DNA of 64,000 bases, taken from the NCBI GenBank assembly GCA_014773175.1, contig VXCM01001359.1:62001-126000 (forward strand), given 5' to 3'. Source of the DNA: Lucifuga dentata. Its lineage: Eukaryota; Chordata; Actinopteri; Ophidiiformes; Bythitidae. Positions 61,741-64,000 of the stretch are shown in pieces. The notes beneath the pieces were generated by a model, which saw only the letters and a list, made by a program, of their open reading frames with translations, had not been told where the DNA came from and ran no database searches. How positions within the stretch are numbered: the stretch's first letter is position 1; each line of letters opens with the position of its first letter. The position numbers and the translations under genes were made by a program.

Positions 61741-63409
61741 CTTAAATTGAATTTGGAGGATCAGTATTTATATTATGTTGAGGTTCACACTATCGGGCAT
61801 CTTTTGCACTAATATTCACATTTGCTCCCAGTTCAGCTCAGAACTGCAGGCTTAAAATAGGTTGTTCTGGCTGATAATGTTAAAGCTTTGAAATCATAAA
61901 TAGATCTTAGAGAAATTTGATACCTGTAAACATATCTATGCTTGAAATAGGCTCCTGTGACACATTTTATTATTGCCATGTTGTTCAGCACCATGGACAG
62001 GGTGCAGAACTGCACAGTCAAGTTTTGTCAGAATTTACCTTAATCAATGTTGCTGTGTATGCGTAGTCATCATGACATCATCATGACATCATCCCTGCCA
62101 GGGCCATTTCTACCCAATTAAGTACAACATGTACAACATAAGAAAAATGAAGTAACAGTACATGCAACATGTAGCTGTATCTATCTCATCTCTTCTTAAA
62201 ATGTAAATGTGTACATCCGTAGCACCATGTATGAGTGCAGGCAGATCTCATCTCTAATCTCAGCGGGAAAACTGAAAAGATAGACTTCATCATTAGCCTG
62301 CTAGCTAGATTAATACTGATGTAGAGTATTAAATTTCTGAAACTCAGATGACAGTGAGTGGATGTTGCCCGTAATGAGGCACCCATCTAAGTGCACCTGT
62401 TATGTCTCTTTTATCCATTTTATCTGTGGAGAGGAGAGGGGAAAAAAGAGGCATTCTCTCATGTTTCCTGTGAATATGTCAGGTGAGATTTACTGGATAC
62501 ATGTCTGTCTCTGCCTCATTAATGGGCACACTCCCAATTAGGAAGCCTGAGCTAATCAAAAGATAGATATAGGGCTGCATTTTAAATCCTTCCCTCTCAT
62601 GTTTTCCCTTTCTTCCCCTTTTCCTCTATATCTCTCCACCTGTCTCTCTCTCTCCTCTTGTTAAAACTCGGTATCCTTCTCAGAGACAAAGCACCAGCCA
62701 ACAGGCTTTTTGTTATAATGTCATACTTGCATCAAAGTGATACTTTTCCTTACAATTTATTGCAAGGAGCCAGTGTCATTTGGTTGAGCCTAGCACCCGA
62801 GGCTAATGCCATCACTGTGGAAAGCTTTGTCAGTGAGCACTACTGGATCAGATACACTTGACTGGATGAGTCCCCTTAAGATTGAGAGTAACAACCATTT
62901 TCTTCCCAATAGCTGTCATTGCTCTTACTGCAGCTTGTGCACTCTAGAAATTATGGTTCTCTAACTATTCTTTTGGGGAGAATTTAAACGATAAAGGCTG
63001 TAATGAACATTTAAACAATTAAATTATTTTCTGGTGATTCTGCAAATCATGCGTAGACGTAGTTAAATAAGCCATAATAATGAATCACTAGTGGTTGGAT
63101 TGGGTGTTGCAGTGGCTTTACAATATAGAGTGTATGTATAGAACAGAGTTGTTGAAGCTTTTAGTTGGTTTTCGAGTGATTCCACCTTGAAAATGGTATT
63201 CAGTAAATAATTATTCTAAAAAAGGCATTAACTAAACTATGATATTGACCTTAATCAGCAACTGAGCAATGCCATTGACATTATGAGGGCCCTTGGGGGA
63301 GGAGAGTTGATCTCAGCAACTGAGCAGGCTAATTGATAAGTCATTGGTATTGAGCAGCAGCCACATTCTGCCGAGTTATGGTTATTTTGCATAACTGTAC
63401 AATAAATAT

Positions 63410-63437
63410 TTTACTTGTTGCTTCAGCAACAAGTAAA
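63410..63437. repeat. Perfect 12-bp hairpin with 4-base loop
   Basis: TTTACTTGTTGC pairs exactly with GCAACAAGTAAA around the loop TTCA. No poly-T follows on either strand and no transcript context is visible. Confidence 0.8.
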
Positions 63438-64000
63438 GTTCTCAGAGGAGAACTCAGTGATGGGCACACAATGACGTGACACTTTCTGCCTCTGACTTAC
63501 ATCCTTGAGTTTTTGAGTTCATGTTAATAATTCTCTGTCATGTTTACAAAGAGTCATTGAAGCTTTTCCACGTGGGTCTAATACAGAACTATTTCTCTCT
63601 TCAAAAGAAACTTGTGAGGTCGTATTTTTGATATGGTAAGTCAAGTACACAATATGCTTTACAATCAAGTGGTTTAAGTCATAGAACTCTGTTGCTGGGA
63701 AACTGACAACAAAAATGGATATCAACTTGTCCCATTTTCAAAAATGATGAATGAATTACGTAGTATTGTCTGCATTTTAATACCATGCTTAAGAACAACA
63801 AAAGAGTATAACCAACCCACATGGACTCTGACATATTTTAAAATATCGGTGTACAGTATGTCACATCTGATGAGCTAGAAGACCATTTCTTCTTCCAGTG
63901 TTGTAAATAACACATCAGTGGGTTGTTCATGTGGACTCATAAAAAATAAAGATGATGTCACTTGAATGAACCATATGTACTGTCTGTACTGATTTCATAA

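Larger units (their letters stand above)
59220..64000. other. Intergenic AT-rich DNA
   Basis: Short (CA)n near 60785-60810, direct TCATGACATCA repeats at 62070-62092, paired CAGCAACTGAGCA words at 63256 and 63315, and the 63410 hairpin. No gene recognised. Confidence 0.45.

Noticed and set aside
1..64000. CRISPR arrays, operons, ribosome binding sites, tRNA or rRNA genes
   Set aside because: The DNA is clearly vertebrate nuclear. Simple repeats lack spacer-repeat structure, and no full tRNA or rRNA was seen; the only tRNA-like text is the SINE head near 30018-30071.

Overview
The window is eukaryotic nuclear DNA, almost certainly from a teleost fish. It is AT-rich and non-operonic, dense in (CA)n, (GA)n and (GATA)n microsatellites. 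It carries remnants of fish-type L2 and L1/Tx1-like LINEs, a tRNA-derived SINE with teleost wording, and a probable hAT transposon. Eighteen isolated N bases and one 62-base N run mark joins of a draft assembly. Most open frames over 60 codons are chance frames through simple repeats.

The one cellular gene I can support lies on the minus strand near the centre. Exon 1 (33136-33192) has a perfect Kozak context, a signal peptide and a GTGAGA donor. Exon 2 (31655-31766) has a pyrimidine-rich acceptor, reads as the start of a classical (type I) cadherin prodomain, and ends at a GTAAGA donor. Both intron phases (0, then 1) fit the classical-cadherin pattern. I found no third coding exon below 31655, so about 31.6 kb of the window is probably the long second intron of a cdh2/cdh4-like gene. 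The CpG-rich stretch at about 33193-33600 would be its 5' UTR and promoter, and 33.6-64 kb would be upstream intergenic DNA.

Layout: 1-31654, presumed intron 2, with microsatellites, a 69-bp tandem duplication, hairpins, an L2 LINE copy with a 9-bp target-site duplication (17930-18732), a hAT-like remnant (about 25264-26286) and a tRNA-derived SINE (about 30005-30260). 31767-33135, intron 1, with interleaved inverted repeats and a duplicated assembly join that copies half of exon 1. 33193-33600, promoter and 5' UTR. 34111-34965, decayed L1/Tx1-like ORF2. 35-64 kb, a gene desert with a three-copy 33-bp dispersed motif, a (GATA)n array, a GGGCGTGTC minisatellite, retroposon tails and stretches that look like conserved non-coding DNA.

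Nothing here looks like a new multi-gene system. The most useful observations are the cadherin 5' end with its duplicated join, the A-B-A'-B' inverted repeats in its first intron, the 33-bp repeat family, and the transposon remnants around the promoter.
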